Part shown: one piece after another, positions 15,516 through 22,519 of the stretch | Position numbering within the stretch: the first letter of the stretch is position 1 | How the letters are laid out: every line of letters starts with the position of its first letter | Source of the DNA: Clostridiales bacterium | GTDB taxonomy: Bacteria > Bacillota > Clostridia > Oscillospirales > CAG-382 | Direction: 5' to 3' | Assembly: GCA_004553575.1 (NCBI GenBank) | Contig: SFLA01000005.1 | Location: forward strand, 1 to 48,791 | DNA: 48,791 nt | Program-made: the position numbers and the translations under genes | Notes under the pieces: model-generated | Told to the model about the DNA's origin: nothing | Seen by the model: the letters and a program-made list of their open reading frames with translations, nothing else | The model's database searches: none

Positions 15516-16367
15516 TTATGCGTAAACGACCAGCATTCCCACCGCAATACCGCACAGGACCATAAACGCCGGAAGCTTCGACCTCCAGATGAGTATCGAT
15601 TCCGGGAGCAGTTCGCCGAATATGACGTACAGCATGGCTCCGCTGGCGAAGCTCATTGAAAACGACAGCGCAAGCGGCGACATCGCGCCGATCCAGTAAC
15701 CGATAAGCGCTCCGATAACGGTGGGTGCACCGGACAGCGCGGTAAGCAGCACCGCCTTGAACTTTTTCGTTCCTCCGGCTATAAGCGGCACGGCGACAGC
15801 CATTCCCTCGGGTATGTTGTGAAAGCCGATAACGATCGCCAGCAGCAGAGCGCCGGTGGCGGCTGTGGAGGAAATGTCGGAATAAGCGAAAGACGCTCCT
15901 ATAACCATACCCTCGGGCATATTATGGAGCGCTATGGCGAACGCCATCACAACTCCGGCGGTGAACAGCTCGGATTTGCGGTTTTTGTGGACCTCGTAAT
16001 GGTCGCTGTGGATAAGCTCGCCGAGCGAATCGGCGGTTTTCGGGTGATCCTTGTCTATATGCGGCACCTCGCGGTCGGCACGGCGGTCGATAATACGGTT
16101 GAGCAGTGCTATAACGACATAGCCGACGGCGGTTCCTCCTATAACCGTATATATACCGATGCTTTCGGCGGAGCCTTCGGGGTGTATCGCGTCGGGCAGC
16201 AGGTCAAACGATACGACTGCAAGCATTATTCCCGCAGCAAAGGACAGCAGCAGGCTTACGTTTTTATCGGAATCACGGCCGATAAAAGCGGCAAGCAATC
16301 CGCCCAGTCCGGTTCCCACTATCCCTGCAAGAGCTGTCACAACGACTGCATATGTAACTGTGTCCAT
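15516..16367 (-). CDS. ZIP-family divalent metal transporter (ZupT/GufA-like)
   Basis: This 283-aa protein has about eight membrane segments. The metal-binding helices carry HNMPEGM and HNIPEGM (TM4 and TM5), the signature of ZIP transporters that import zinc and sometimes iron or manganese. A cytosolic loop rich in His and Asp (VPHIDKDHPKT, then HSDHYEVHK, near residues 98-130) is the usual variable metal-sensing loop. AGAGG precedes the ATG. It is monocistronic with a promoter at 16395-16423. No zinc-uptake-regulator operator was recognised. Confidence 0.92.
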   Translation of the reverse strand: MDTVTYAVVVTALAGIVGTGLGGLLAAFIGRDSDKNVSLLLSFAAGIMLAVVSFDLLPDAIHPEGSAESIGIYTVIGGTAVGYVVIALLNRIIDRRADREVPHIDKDHPKTADSLGELIHSDHYEVHKNRKSELFTAGVVMAFAIALHNMPEGMVIGASFAYSDISSTAATGALLLAIVIGFHNIPEGMAVAVPLIAGGTKKFKAVLLTALSGAPTVIGALIGYWIGAMSPLALSFSMSFASGAMLYVIFGELLPESILIWRSKLPAFMVLCGIAVGMLVVYA

Positions 16368-16394
16368 TCATAACCTCTCCGTTCTTTCCGGAAT

Positions 16395-16423
16395 ATTGTA
16401 TCGCACGTGTACGGCAATGTCAA
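16395..16423 (-). promoter_or_regulatory. Promoter of the ZIP gene
   Basis: Minus strand TTGACA (16423-16418), 17 bases, TACAAT (16400-16395). Confidence 0.85.
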
Positions 16424-16445
16424 CAAGAAAACCGCGGCGAAGGGT

Positions 16446-16478
16446 AAAAATTCACGGCGAAACATGGTTCGCCGTGAA
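16446..16478 (-). terminator. Terminator of the antiporter gene
   Basis: TTCACGGCGAA (16451-16461) pairs with TTCGCCGTGAA (16468-16478). On the minus strand it is followed by TTTTTA. It separates the antiporter from the ZIP promoter. Confidence 0.88.
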
Positions 16479-16499
16479 GAATTGACACGATTTCCGGTA

Positions 16500-17786
16500 T
16501 TACCATTTCTGCCGGTCGGATTCGGGCACTTTTACGGATTCCTGGGGTACTATATCTCCGGATTTGGTAAGCGCGATTTTGGTAAGCATGGGGCCTGCGA
16601 GCTCGTATATAAGTACCGCAAACAGAACTATATTTCTTATGATTGCACCCTCCGCGCCGAGCTCCTCGGCGACAGTGACCGACATGCCGAGAGCGACTCC
16701 CGCCTGGGGAAGAAGCGTTATTCCGAGATATTTCTGAATTTTTTTGCTGCATTTCATGAATTTTGAGCTTACTGAAGCGCCGATAATCTTTCCGCCGGAG
16801 CGCGCCAGTATATACAGCAGGCCTATACCGACGACAGCTATATCCCCGAACACCGCAACGTCAAGCTCGGAGCCGCTTATAACGAAGAACAGCACAAACA
16901 GCGGAGCCGTCCAGCGGTCCACCTTCGCCATGAGTTCTTCCGAAAAATCGCAGGCGTTGCAGAATACCGTCCCCAGCATCATGCAGGTGAGCAGCGACGA
17001 AAAACCGATTTTTATACCGGTGCCGGGAATATCGAATTTAAGCATCGAAACCGCCGCGGTCAGAATTACATAGGTTATGGATATGCACATTCTCTTGGAG
17101 CGGGAATGAAAGAACTTTTCGGAAAAATTGAATGCAAGTCCGGCGAGCGTTCCGAGCAGCAGCGACCCGATAATCTCGATAAGCGGGTTTACGGCAACGT
17201 TGATTATGCTCAGCGAGGTGCCGCTCTGCAGCGCTTTTGCTATCCCGAGCGATACGGCAAAGACGATAAGCCCCACCGCGTCGTCCAGCGCGACTATCGG
17301 CAGCAGCAGATCGGTAAGCTCACCCTTTGCCTTGTACTGGTTCACGACCATAAGGGTGGCGGCGGGAGCGGTTGCGGTCGCAATAGCTCCGAGCGTTATG
17401 CAGGTGGAAAGCGAAAGCTTGTCGGGGATAATGAAATGCAGCCCGATAAGCAGCACGTCCACCAGAAGCGTGGCGGCAAGCGCCTGAAACACGGCTATTA
17501 CCGTCGCCTGTTTGCCGGTCTTCCGAAGCTGGGAAAGACGGAATTCGTTGCCGATAGCAAACGCAATAAAGCCGAGCGCGACGTCGGATATTATGCCGAG
17601 CGAATGCACCTGTTCAAATGAAGTGAAGCCCAGCCCGTCGATTCCGAGCGCGCCGAGCGTGTACGGACCGATAAGAAGTCCGGCAATAAGGTATCCGGTA
17701 ACGGCGGGCAGTCCGAGCTTTTTTGCGGGACGGGACATAAGCAACCCCGCGAACAGAGCCACGCCGATTTGAAACAGTACGGTCAT
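16500..17786 (-). CDS. Cation:proton antiporter, CPA2/Kef-type
   Basis: This 428-aa integral membrane protein has about 11-13 hydrophobic segments and no C-terminal TrkA-N domain. It belongs to the Na+/H+ exchanger domain family (PF00999). Recognisable blocks are GLPAVTGYLIAGLLIGP near residue 25 and the LDDAVGLIVFA region near 160, whose Asp pair is the likely ion-binding site. It should exchange Na+ or K+ for protons. A longer frame reaches 17915, but ATG 17786 begins at the first membrane helix and has GGAAGGG upstream. It has its own promoter (17818-17846) and terminator. Confidence 0.9.
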   Translation of the reverse strand: MTVLFQIGVALFAGLLMSRPAKKLGLPAVTGYLIAGLLIGPYTLGALGIDGLGFTSFEQVHSLGIISDVALGFIAFAIGNEFRLSQLRKTGKQATVIAVFQALAATLLVDVLLIGLHFIIPDKLSLSTCITLGAIATATAPAATLMVVNQYKAKGELTDLLLPIVALDDAVGLIVFAVSLGIAKALQSGTSLSIINVAVNPLIEIIGSLLLGTLAGLAFNFSEKFFHSRSKRMCISITYVILTAAVSMLKFDIPGTGIKIGFSSLLTCMMLGTVFCNACDFSEELMAKVDRWTAPLFVLFFVISGSELDVAVFGDIAVVGIGLLYILARSGGKIIGASVSSKFMKCSKKIQKYLGITLLPQAGVALGMSVTVAEELGAEGAIIRNIVLFAVLIYELAGPMLTKIALTKSGDIVPQESVKVPESDRQKW

Positions 17787-17817
17787 AAACAGACCCTTCC
17801 TATCTTTTGTTGAACTG

Positions 17818-17846
17818 ATTATACTCTCGAACAAGAGGATTTGCAA
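17818..17846 (-). promoter_or_regulatory. Promoter of the antiporter gene
   Basis: Minus strand TTGCAA (17846-17841), 17 bases, TATAAT (17823-17818), ahead of the ATG at 17786. Confidence 0.75.
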
Positions 17847-17931
17847 CAAGAGCGGGGGCTTATAGTTAACAAAAACGCACTGTCTTATGAACGGTTTTTT
17901 GCTTTTTTTGCCCAAACGGCGTTTTTTAATA

Positions 17932-17960
17932 TTGAAAACTTCCGCAGGATATGGTACAAT
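17932..17960 (+). promoter_or_regulatory. Promoter of the metallophosphoesterase lipoprotein gene
   Basis: TTGAAA (17932-17937), 17 bases, TACAAT (17955-17960). CCGGAGGAAA follows, before the ATG at 17991. Confidence 0.78.
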
Positions 17961-17990
17961 ACCCTAAAACAAAACCGGAGGAAACCGCGT

Positions 17991-19379
17991 ATGAAAAAAA
18001 TCATTTGCGTTTTACTTACTGCGCTGCTTGCTTTCTCGTTTGCCGCCTGCGATACCGGCGAAAAGCTTCCCCCGTCGGTAGCATTCGACGAAAACAGCAT
18101 CGTACTTACCTTTGCCGCAATGTCCGATGTGCACGAGAGCGGAACAACGGGCACCCAGCAGGACAAAAAATTCCGTGCCGCGCTCGATCTGATAAACAGC
18201 CTGTACGACGTTGACGCGCTTCTTTTCGCCGGCGACCTTACCGACGGAGGCACAGCCGAGCACGCCGCGATATTCGGTTCTGTTATCGAAGAGTACTATC
18301 CGGACGGGATACCCGTTATATACGCTCTCGGCAACCACGACGGATACGGCGGAAACGGACCCGATCTGTACCCGACCGTATATCCCGAATTCTTCTATTC
18401 CGCCGATATCGATAAGGACAGCATAGATTCCGGCAACCGTCACGCCGTGGTCAACGGATATCATTTTATAACTCTCGAGGTGACCGATTACTACGGAAGC
18501 GACGGAAAGTGTCATTATTCCGAGGAAACTATCGAATGGCTGCGCGGCGCTCTGTCCGATGCCGCCGCCGATGACCCCTCCAAGCCTATATTCTTCGCGA
18601 CCCATGCCCAGCTGTACGGTACCGTATACGGCAGCGACCTGCCCGGCAGCGGCACCTGCTGGTATTCCGACGAGCTTAACGGCATATTTGCCGAATATCC
18701 GCAGTGCGTGACCTTTGCCGGACACGTGCATTATCCGCTCAACGACGAGCGCAGTATTTCTCAGACCGGATTTACCTCTCTCGGCACCGGATCTGTCTAT
18801 TACATGGCTATCGATCCCGGTTATACCCAGACCGGCGCGGGCGCGGTGACCGCCGACTGCAAACAGGTAAGCAACGGATTGGTTCTCGAGGTCGATGCCA
18901 ACAATAACGTCCGTATTACCCGGCTCGATTTCACCTCCGGCGAGATTATAAAGACTCCGTGGGAGATATCGGCGCCCGGCACCTCCGGTGCGAACAAAAA
19001 CTACGATTCCTCCCGCACTGCGAATAATGCCGCTCCGTCCTTCGCAAACGGCGTAAGCGTCGAGCTTCTCAGCAAGGAGCAGTATTCCACGGGTCTTTGC
19101 AGCGTCGCGTTCAAAATAACATCCGCGGTGGACGATGACCTTGTGCATCACTATTACATCGAAGTCAGCAAGGACGGCTCCGTTGTTTCGTCGTTCAAGA
19201 CCTTCTCCGATTTCTATCTCCACGCCGACCCCGCAGATATGAGCGATACGACGGTCATAACCCTGAGCAATCTTCCCGGTAACTCGGAGTTTACCGTAAC
19301 CGTACGCGCTGTGGACAGCTTCGGGCTTGAGAGCAAGTCATTCTCGTTCACGGTTAACACACCGGGCGCGGCAAACTGA
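17991..19379 (+). CDS. Calcineurin-like metallophosphoesterase lipoprotein
   Basis: This 462-aa protein has a lipoprotein signal peptide (FSFAAC, Cys 20). The metallophosphoesterase motifs are present in order: SDVH (Asp 46, His 48), GDLTD (81-85), GNHD (114-117), a His in FATHAQ and GHVHY. Together these make the two-metal active site. The last ~120 residues look like a fibronectin-III-type beta domain (strands ending in FTVTVRAVDSFG). It should sit outside the membrane and cleave phosphate esters or nucleotides. The open frame extends to 17841, but the ATG at 17991 has the ribosome site and signal peptide. It is monocistronic, with a terminator at 19402-19435. Confidence 0.92.
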   Translation: MKKIICVLLTALLAFSFAACDTGEKLPPSVAFDENSIVLTFAAMSDVHESGTTGTQQDKKFRAALDLINSLYDVDALLFAGDLTDGGTAEHAAIFGSVIEEYYPDGIPVIYALGNHDGYGGNGPDLYPTVYPEFFYSADIDKDSIDSGNRHAVVNGYHFITLEVTDYYGSDGKCHYSEETIEWLRGALSDAAADDPSKPIFFATHAQLYGTVYGSDLPGSGTCWYSDELNGIFAEYPQCVTFAGHVHYPLNDERSISQTGFTSLGTGSVYYMAIDPGYTQTGAGAVTADCKQVSNGLVLEVDANNNVRITRLDFTSGEIIKTPWEISAPGTSGANKNYDSSRTANNAAPSFANGVSVELLSKEQYSTGLCSVAFKITSAVDDDLVHHYYIEVSKDGSVVSSFKTFSDFYLHADPADMSDTTVITLSNLPGNSEFTVTVRAVDSFGLESKSFSFTVNTPGAAN

Positions 19380-19401
19380 AGACAATAAACGAATATGCAG
19401 A

Positions 19402-19436
19402 ACGGAACGGCAGATTAATGCCGTTCCGTCGTTTTT
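19402..19436 (+). terminator. Terminator of the metallophosphoesterase gene
   Basis: ACGGAACGGCA (19402-19412) pairs with TGCCGTTCCGT (19419-19429), followed by CGTTTTT. Confidence 0.88.
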
Positions 19437-19671
19437 ACTCTTGTTCTGTCAGGCGTCTGCTTTGCGGCTTTCCGCGGTACCGCCTGTCCGCTGTAAGCTC
19501 GCAGCGGTACACAGTGAAGCGGCCTTCGGTTATGCAGCGGATAAACCCGAAGTAAAAGTCGCCGGAGAACGCCGTCTTTTTATCGGTGAAAGTCGTCCGG
19601 CTCTCCGCCTTGCGGGAGGTGATGACGTTTTCGGAATCCCGCCGGGAGGAATAACCGCGCATATCGGTCAT
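19435..19671 (-). CDS. Possible small protein, 78 aa, unrecognised
   Basis: This is a small basic protein with no known motif. In favour: GGAG lies 8 bases before the ATG, and codons end mostly in G or C like the neighbouring real genes. Against: the tRNA-Val terminator (19698-19731) lies only 27 bases upstream, leaving little room for a promoter, so expression would need read-through, and the stop abuts the terminator of the convergent gene. No membrane segment or signal peptide is evident. It fills most of the otherwise gene-free stretch 19380-19733. Confidence 0.42.
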   Translation of the reverse strand: MTDMRGYSSRRDSENVITSRKAESRTTFTDKKTAFSGDFYFGFIRCITEGRFTVYRCELTADRRYRGKPQSRRLTEQE

Positions 19672-19697
19672 AACACCGTCTCCGTTCGCCGTGCGGT

Positions 19698-19731
19698 AAA
19701 AAATCCCGGACGGCTGTAAGCCGTTCGGGAT
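19698..19731 (-). terminator. Terminator of tRNA-Val
   Basis: On the minus strand ATCCCG-A-ACGGC and GCCGT-C-CGGGAT pair with one mismatch and are followed by T6. It lies directly after the tRNA CCA end. Confidence 0.85.
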
Positions 19732-19733
19732 GA

Positions 19734-19810
19734 TGGTGGGGACTACAGGACTCGGACCTGTGACCCCCTGCTTGTAAGGCAGGTGCTCTAACCAACTGAG
19801 CTAAGCCCCC
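19734..19810 (-). tRNA. tRNA-Val (anticodon UAC)
   Basis: A 77-nt cloverleaf on the minus strand. Acceptor GGGGGCT pairs with AGTCCCC, discriminator A and CCA are encoded, D-arm GCTCAGTTGGTTAGAGC, anticodon loop CTTACAA (UAC), T arm CAGGTCCGAGTCCTG. Confidence 0.96.
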
Positions 19811-19840
19811 ATATGCCGCCGCGTTACCGCAGCGACATGA

Positions 19841-19869
19841 ATTATATCACAGTTTTTTACGGTTGTCAA
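19841..19869 (-). promoter_or_regulatory. Promoter of tRNA-Val
   Basis: Minus strand TTGACA (19869-19864), 17 bases, TATAAT (19846-19841), a consensus match. Its -35 lies just 2 bases past the stop codon of the lipoprotein gene upstream. Confidence 0.9.
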
Positions 19870-19871
19870 GG

Positions 19872-20405
19872 TCAGTTGAACTCAAAATAACCGATAATTG
19901 TATCAAAATCTCCGCGCCGGTCTTCATAATCGTCCTCGGAAGCGGTGAAGGTGACGATATACGCTTCGTACGAGCCCACGGCTATCGCCTGAACGAAGTG
20001 ATAAGTACTGCCGTCAACGGTGGCGGTGTAGTGGTAGCAGCCGGCGGTTACCTTACCGAGCTTTGTCTCGGTATTCTCGATAAGCTTGAAGTCTTTAAGC
20101 TCGGTCGCGAATCTGTCTGCGCTCGCTTCCCAATAAGCTGTATAATCCTTGCAGTCAGTCGAATACAGGTTTACGGATATGCTTGCATAGGTGCTAACCA
20201 TGGAAGAGGCGGAGGTATCGTAAAGCAGGGTAAGCATTCCGTCGTTACGGTCCACCTTCCAGCCCTCGGGGTAATATACGGTACAGCCTATCGGCTCGTT
20301 TACGACCTTGGTCGTTCCGTCGGGTGCATTGTCGTCGTTGCCGGCACAGGAGCACAGAGTGAAAAGCAAAAGCGCGCACAGCAGTGCGGCAGTAAATTTT
20401 TTCAT
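19872..20405 (-). CDS. PsbP/DcrB-like lipoprotein
   Basis: This 177-aa protein has a lipoprotein signal (FTLCSC, Cys 20). The compact domain has the pattern of small secreted PsbP/DcrB-fold proteins: a 'YYPEGWKV' entry strand near residue 50, a central helix with FATELKDF near 107, and the end 'IVTFTASEDDYEDRRGDFDTI' split over two elements near 155-170. No catalytic residues are known for this fold, and its role here is unknown. A longer upstream frame is a shadow of the uvrB region. ATG 20405 has GAGGTC about 8 bases ahead. A minus-strand TATAAT at 20442-20437 with TTGCGT 17 bases upstream is the likely promoter. Confidence 0.78.
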   Translation of the reverse strand: MKKFTAALLCALLLFTLCSCAGNDDNAPDGTTKVVNEPIGCTVYYPEGWKVDRNDGMLTLLYDTSASSMVSTYASISVNLYSTDCKDYTAYWEASADRFATELKDFKLIENTETKLGKVTAGCYHYTATVDGSTYHFVQAIAVGSYEAYIVTFTASEDDYEDRRGDFDTIIGYFEFN

Positions 20406-20436
20406 TGCAATGACCTCGCTTGTAACATTTGTATGT

Positions 20437-20465
20437 ATTATACAGTACCTTGCCGGAAAACGCAA
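20437..20465 (-). promoter_or_regulatory. Promoter of the PsbP/DcrB-like lipoprotein gene
   Basis: TTGCGT (20465-20460), 17 bases, TATAAT (20442-20437). The -10 is perfect and the -35 is weak. Confidence 0.6.
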
Positions 20466-20487
20466 TACGGAAGATATGAATTTTTTC

Positions 20488-20516
20488 TTGTATTTGTACG
20501 GGACATATGATAGAAT
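20488..20516 (+). promoter_or_regulatory. Promoter of the uvrB-uvrA operon
   Basis: TTGTAT (20488-20493), 17 bases, TAGAAT (20511-20516). No LexA-type GAAC-N4-GTTC box is visible within 100 bases, so damage control by LexA is not supported by sequence. Confidence 0.6.
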
Positions 20517-20558
20517 AATACGATAAGTTATTTTCCGCAAGCTGAGAAAAGAGGCTAT

Positions 20559-22508
20559 ATGGACAGATTCAGGCTGGTAAGTGAATACGCTCCGACCGGC
20601 GATCAGCCGGAGGCAATAAAAAAACTGTGCGAAGGACTTGACCGCGGATATACGGACCAGACCCTTGTGGGCGTAACCGGGTCCGGAAAAACCTTTACCA
20701 TGGCGAATGTTATCGCCGCCGCAAACCGTCCGACCCTGGTGCTTGCCCACAATAAGACACTCGCGGCGCAGCTTTGCGGGGAATTCCGTGCGCTGTTCCC
20801 CGATAACGCGGTGGAATATTTCGTTTCGTACTACGATTATTATCAGCCGGAGGCCTATGTCCCCGGTAAGGACGTATATATCGAAAAGGACTCCGCCATC
20901 AATTCCGAGATCGATAAGCTCCGTCATTCGGCTACCGGATCGCTTATGGAGCGCAGGGACGTTATAGTCGTCGCTTCGGTATCATGTATATATTCGTTGG
21001 GCGACCCCGAAGAATACCGCCGAAATGTAATTTCGCTTCGGCCCGGAATGATATTCCCGCAGCGTGATATTATAAAACGGCTGGTTTCGCTTCAGTTTTC
21101 GCGCTCCGACCTCGGGTTTGAGCGCAACAACTTCCGCGTGCGCGGCGATGTAATTGAAATATTCCCGCCCAATACGGACAAGTTCGCGCTCAGGGTCGAG
21201 CTGTTCGGAGATGAAATAGAGCGGATTTCGCAGATAAACGTCGTAACGGGCGAGACGATATCGCGCCTTGCTCATGCCGCGGTATATCCCGCGTCTCACT
21301 ATGTCACCGACGCGGAAAAACGCAAAACCGCCGTAAAGGAGATACTTTCGGAGCTTGACGAAAGAATCGAATATTTTGAGAAGCAGCAGAAGTATATAGA
21401 GGCCCAGCGCATACGTGAGAGGGTCATGTTCGACGCCGAGCAGATAAGCGAGATGGGCTTCTGCAGCGGAGTCGAGAATTATTCGCGCGTGCTGTCCGGC
21501 AGAAAGCCGGGAAGCGCTCCGTACACACTGCTTGACTTTTTCCCGTCCGACTACCTGCTGCTTATCGACGAAAGCCACGTAACCGTACCGCAGATACGGG
21601 CAATGAGCAGCGGCGACCGCGCCAGAAAAAAGAATCTTATAGATTACGGTTTCCGGCTTCCGTCGGCGTATGACAACCGTCCGCTTACATTTGATGAATT
21701 TCTTGAAAAAAAGGGAAGCACAATATACGTTTCCGCCACTCCCGCAGCGTTCGAGAAGGAGAGATCCCAGCTCGTTACGGAGCAGATAATCCGCCCGACG
21801 GGACTGCTCGACCCGGAAATAGATGTGCGTCCGGTAAAAGGGCAGGTGGACGACCTGCTCGGCGAGATACGCGTCCGCGCCGGGAGAAACGAGAGGGTGC
21901 TGGTCACCACACTCACCAAGAAAATGGCGGAGGATCTTTCGGATTATTTTGTTTCTGCCGGAGTAAAATGCCGTTACATGCACCACGGAATAGATGCGCT
22001 GGAGCGTATGGATCTTATCCGCGAACTGCGGAGCGGCGATATAGACGTGCTGGTCGGGATAAATCTCCTGAGAGAGGGGCTTGATCTTCCGGAAGTATCG
22101 CTTGTTGCCATACTCGACGCCGACAAAGAGGGCTTCCTCCGAAGCGACACCTCGCTTATACAGACGACCGGCAGAGCCGCGAGAAACGTAAACGGCAAGG
22201 TGATAATGTATGCCGATACGATAACATCGTCGATGCGCCGCGCTATAGACGAAACCGTGCGCCGCCGCACTATCCAGAACGAATACAATATCGCCCACGG
22301 AATTACGCCGCGCAGCATAATAAAGGAGATACGCGACAATATCGGTATAACCGGAAAGAAGGACACCCCCGAAAAGGTGAAGCGTATGTCCGCACCGCAG
22401 AAAAAACGCAGGATAGAAGAGCTTACAAGACAGATGAAGGAAGCGGCGAAGGCGCTCGACTTCGAGACCGCCGCCGAGCTGCGTGATCTTATTAAAAAAA
22501 TGATGTAA
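20559..22508 (+). CDS. uvrB: Excinuclease ABC subunit B
   Basis: This 649-aa helicase-like repair protein has Walker A GSGKT (41-45) after the QPEAI Q-motif, the beta-hairpin region rich in tyrosines (VSYYDYYQPEAY near 95), DESHVTVPQ as the DEAD-like box near 340, helicase motifs V/VI (RAARN near 540) and a C-terminal UVR domain (the last ~35 residues) that binds UvrA or UvrC. It loads at lesions handed over by UvrA and prepares UvrC incision in nucleotide excision repair. AGAGG lies 6 bases before the ATG. It is first of a plus-strand operon, and uvrA follows after 11 bases. Confidence 0.97.
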   Translation: MDRFRLVSEYAPTGDQPEAIKKLCEGLDRGYTDQTLVGVTGSGKTFTMANVIAAANRPTLVLAHNKTLAAQLCGEFRALFPDNAVEYFVSYYDYYQPEAYVPGKDVYIEKDSAINSEIDKLRHSATGSLMERRDVIVVASVSCIYSLGDPEEYRRNVISLRPGMIFPQRDIIKRLVSLQFSRSDLGFERNNFRVRGDVIEIFPPNTDKFALRVELFGDEIERISQINVVTGETISRLAHAAVYPASHYVTDAEKRKTAVKEILSELDERIEYFEKQQKYIEAQRIRERVMFDAEQISEMGFCSGVENYSRVLSGRKPGSAPYTLLDFFPSDYLLLIDESHVTVPQIRAMSSGDRARKKNLIDYGFRLPSAYDNRPLTFDEFLEKKGSTIYVSATPAAFEKERSQLVTEQIIRPTGLLDPEIDVRPVKGQVDDLLGEIRVRAGRNERVLVTTLTKKMAEDLSDYFVSAGVKCRYMHHGIDALERMDLIRELRSGDIDVLVGINLLREGLDLPEVSLVAILDADKEGFLRSDTSLIQTTGRAARNVNGKVIMYADTITSSMRRAIDETVRRRTIQNEYNIAHGITPRSIIKEIRDNIGITGKKDTPEKVKRMSAPQKKRRIEELTRQMKEAAKALDFETAAELRDLIKKMM

Positions 22509-22519
22509 GGAACTGAGAC

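Noticed and set aside
20461..20558. LexA (SOS) box before uvrB
   Set aside because: No GAAC-N4-GTTC or close variant is present near the promoter.
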